This document shows positions 31,206 to 32,195 of a stretch of DNA of 32,195 nt, piece by piece. A program made the translations under genes and the position numbers. The stretch comes from Haloimpatiens lingqiaonensis (lineage in GTDB: Bacteria > Bacillota > Clostridia > Clostridiales > Clostridiaceae), in contig NZ_CABDWS010000035.1 in the NCBI RefSeq assembly GCF_901447495.1, positions 1 through 32,195 on the forward strand. Direction: 5' to 3'. Every line of letters starts with the position of its first letter. The first letter of the stretch is position 1. Under the pieces are notes generated by a model. That model made no database searches. It was not told where the DNA came from and worked only from the letters and a program-made list of their open reading frames with translations.

Positions 31206-31667
31206 ATGGAAATTGCTGAACTTACCAATATGTGTATGATAGAGGATAGTAAAAATGGAAAGGTGCTAGTTCAAAATCGTAAGAAAGGAAATTGGACAGG
31301 CATTGCCTTTCCGGGAGGCCACGTTGAAAAAGGTGAGTCCATAGTTGAGTCTGTAATAAGAGAGGTAAAGGAAGAAACTAATTTAGATATTGATAATATT
31401 AAACTATGTGGAATAAAAGATTGGTACGAAAAGGATAAAAATAAAAGATATATAGTTTTATTATTTAAGACACAAACTTTTTCTGGTGAGCTTTTAGAAA
31501 ATGGAGAAGAGGGAGATGTACACTGGGTAGATAAAAAATCTGTTTATAGTCTAGATTTGGCACATGGATTCGATAAAATGTTAGATGTTATGTTAAGCCA
31601 AACATTAAATGAATATTTTATAAGTGAAACTTTTGAACAGAATGGTTGGAAACATGAGTTAAGATAG
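31206..31667 (+). CDS. Nudix hydrolase (8-oxo-dGTP diphosphatase-like)
   Basis: 153-aa hydrolase of nucleoside diphosphate-X compounds. The Nudix box is complete: G38-x5-E44-x7-R52-E53-x2-E56-E57. The preceding WTGIAFPGG is typical of the MutT-like group, which removes oxidised nucleotides. GGAAGGA lies before the ATG, 21 bp after the HEPN gene, so it may be co-transcribed with the toxin-antitoxin pair. Confidence 0.9.
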   Translation: MEIAELTNMCMIEDSKNGKVLVQNRKKGNWTGIAFPGGHVEKGESIVESVIREVKEETNLDIDNIKLCGIKDWYEKDKNKRYIVLLFKTQTFSGELLENGEEGDVHWVDKKSVYSLDLAHGFDKMLDVMLSQTLNEYFISETFEQNGWKHELR

Positions 31668-31758
31668 GAAACGATAGTGATAAATATGCTGTAAAAATAC
31701 AGGCATAGATTCTACCCTTAAAAGTAAGCGTCAAAAATTAAGTATCTAGAAAACATAC

Positions 31759-31800
31759 CCTCTCATTGATAAACTTAAGTAAAAGATTATCAATGGGAGG
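31759..31800 (+). promoter_or_regulatory. Hairpin sequestering the IS66 tnpA ribosome site
   Basis: CCTCTCATTGATAA (31759-31772) pairs over 14 positions, with one G.U, with TTATCAATGGGAGG (31787-31800). The second arm contains the tnpA Shine-Dalgarno GGGAGG. Read-through transcripts from outside the element would fold this way and be poorly translated. Confidence 0.65.
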
Positions 31801-31807
31801 TTTACTT

Positions 31808-32140
31808 ATGTATAAAAAATTAGATAATGATGCTTGGGAGGAATATTTAAATAAATTTAACTCTGTTAAAGATACAATAACAGTGAAAGATTTCTGTGCT
31901 GAGAATAACCTTAATAAGAGTCAATTTTATTACCATAAAAAAAGAGTAGAAAAGGCAATTGAAAGTAAAGAACCTGTTTTTCAGGCTATTTCTTTGAATA
32001 GTAAAGTTGATAATACTAAAGAAAATAAATCTACATTAAAAGAAGTAAAAATTAATGTAGGCAATGCTAATATCCTTATTCCTGTTAGCGAAGCTACTTT
32101 AATAACAGCAATAATTAAGGAGTTAATTCTAAAATGTTAA
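31808..32140 (+). CDS. tnpA: IS66 family accessory protein TnpA
   Basis: 110-aa accessory protein. The N-terminus carries a helix-turn-helix-like region (TVKDFCAENNLNKSQFYYHK), typical of IS66 TnpA, followed by a linker and a beta-rich end (VKINVGNANILIPVSEATLI). ATG 31808 is chosen over an upstream in-frame TTG at 31766 because GGGAGG (31795-31800) lies 7 bases before it. The last codons overlap the tnpB start. Confidence 0.88.
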   Translation: MYKKLDNDAWEEYLNKFNSVKDTITVKDFCAENNLNKSQFYYHKKRVEKAIESKEPVFQAISLNSKVDNTKENKSTLKEVKINVGNANILIPVSEATLITAIIKELILKC

Positions 32141-32195
32141 ATATAGATAAGGTAGAAAAAGTCTATCTTGCCTGCGGTTATACGGATTTAAGAAA
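32134..32195 (+). CDS. tnpB: IS66 family TnpB (partial, cut by window edge)
   Basis: ATG 32134 overlaps the end of tnpA by 7 bp and opens MLNIDKVEKVYLACGYTDLRK. The V-Y-L-A-C-G-x-T-D-L-R-K signature is diagnostic of IS66 Orf2. The rest lies outside the window. Confidence 0.88.
   Translation, partial: MLNIDKVEKVYLACGYTDLR

Larger units (their letters stand above)
31724..32195 (+). mobile_element. IS66-family element, left end only
   Basis: GTAAGCG (31724-31730) matches the typical IS66 terminus and is followed by a leader and the two first genes in standard order (tnpA, tnpB). The element runs off the window. The 8 bases before it (31716-31723, CCTTAAAA) would be the target duplication and should recur after the right end. 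Confidence 0.8.

Overview
ORGANISM. The DNA is very AT-rich. Genes use strong AGGAGG-type ribosome binding sites and several TTG or GTG starts, and many closest-looking families (YesM/YesN two-component pairs, DUF2935, TIGR04076, glycerol dehydrogenase) are typical of Firmicutes. The window therefore looks chromosomal from a Clostridium-like anaerobe; the species is inferred, not proven. LAYOUT. (1) 1-1208: tail of an unidentified gene and an ABC ATPase whose partner genes are not in the window. (2) 1209-3170: a 63-bp AT-rich minisatellite split by an IS110-family element (1284-3087). All four guide segments of the element's presumptive bridge RNA can be read from the DNA and account for the insertion site. 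(3) 3337-4236: mgtC-like gene behind a possible structured leader. (4) 4473-8091: a YesM-like sensor kinase and YesN-like response regulator, separated by about 300 bp of hairpin-rich DNA that looks inserted. (5) 8343-16797: the most interesting region. It holds TVP38/DedA-like protein, Fe-S oxidoreductase-like protein, second TVP38 protein, YnjB-type lipoprotein, two permeases, YnjD-type ATPase, CDP-alcohol phosphatidyltransferase and creatininase-family hydrolase. The first eight follow the gene order of the uncharacterised E. coli ydjX-ydjY-ydjZ-ynjB-ynjC-ynjD-ynjF genes. (6) 17125-18216: glycerol dehydrogenase. (7) 18384-31667: an accessory stretch with an ABC-permease relic, a solo tnpB element, four GNAT acetyltransferases, a truncated DUF2935 gene, HAD and Nudix hydrolases, an Rpn-type nuclease, PlsY, a Cys-rich protein in higher-GC DNA, an SDR protein, an internally deleted zinc phospholipase-like gene and an MntA-HepT-like toxin-antitoxin pair. 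(8) 31724-32195: left end of an IS66-family element, cut by the window edge. HOW THE GENES WORK TOGETHER. The kinase/regulator pair directly precedes the TVP38-ynj cluster and is the obvious candidate to control it. A solute captured by the lipoprotein would enter through the two permeases, powered by the ATPase. The phosphatidyltransferase joins alcohols to CDP-activated lipids, and TVP38/DedA proteins belong to a superfamily linked to lipid movement across membranes. A working hypothesis is therefore import of a small alcohol or amide precursor (the creatininase-like enzyme could release it) for membrane lipid head groups, with the Fe-S protein supplying a redox step. The substrate is unknown and this is inference.
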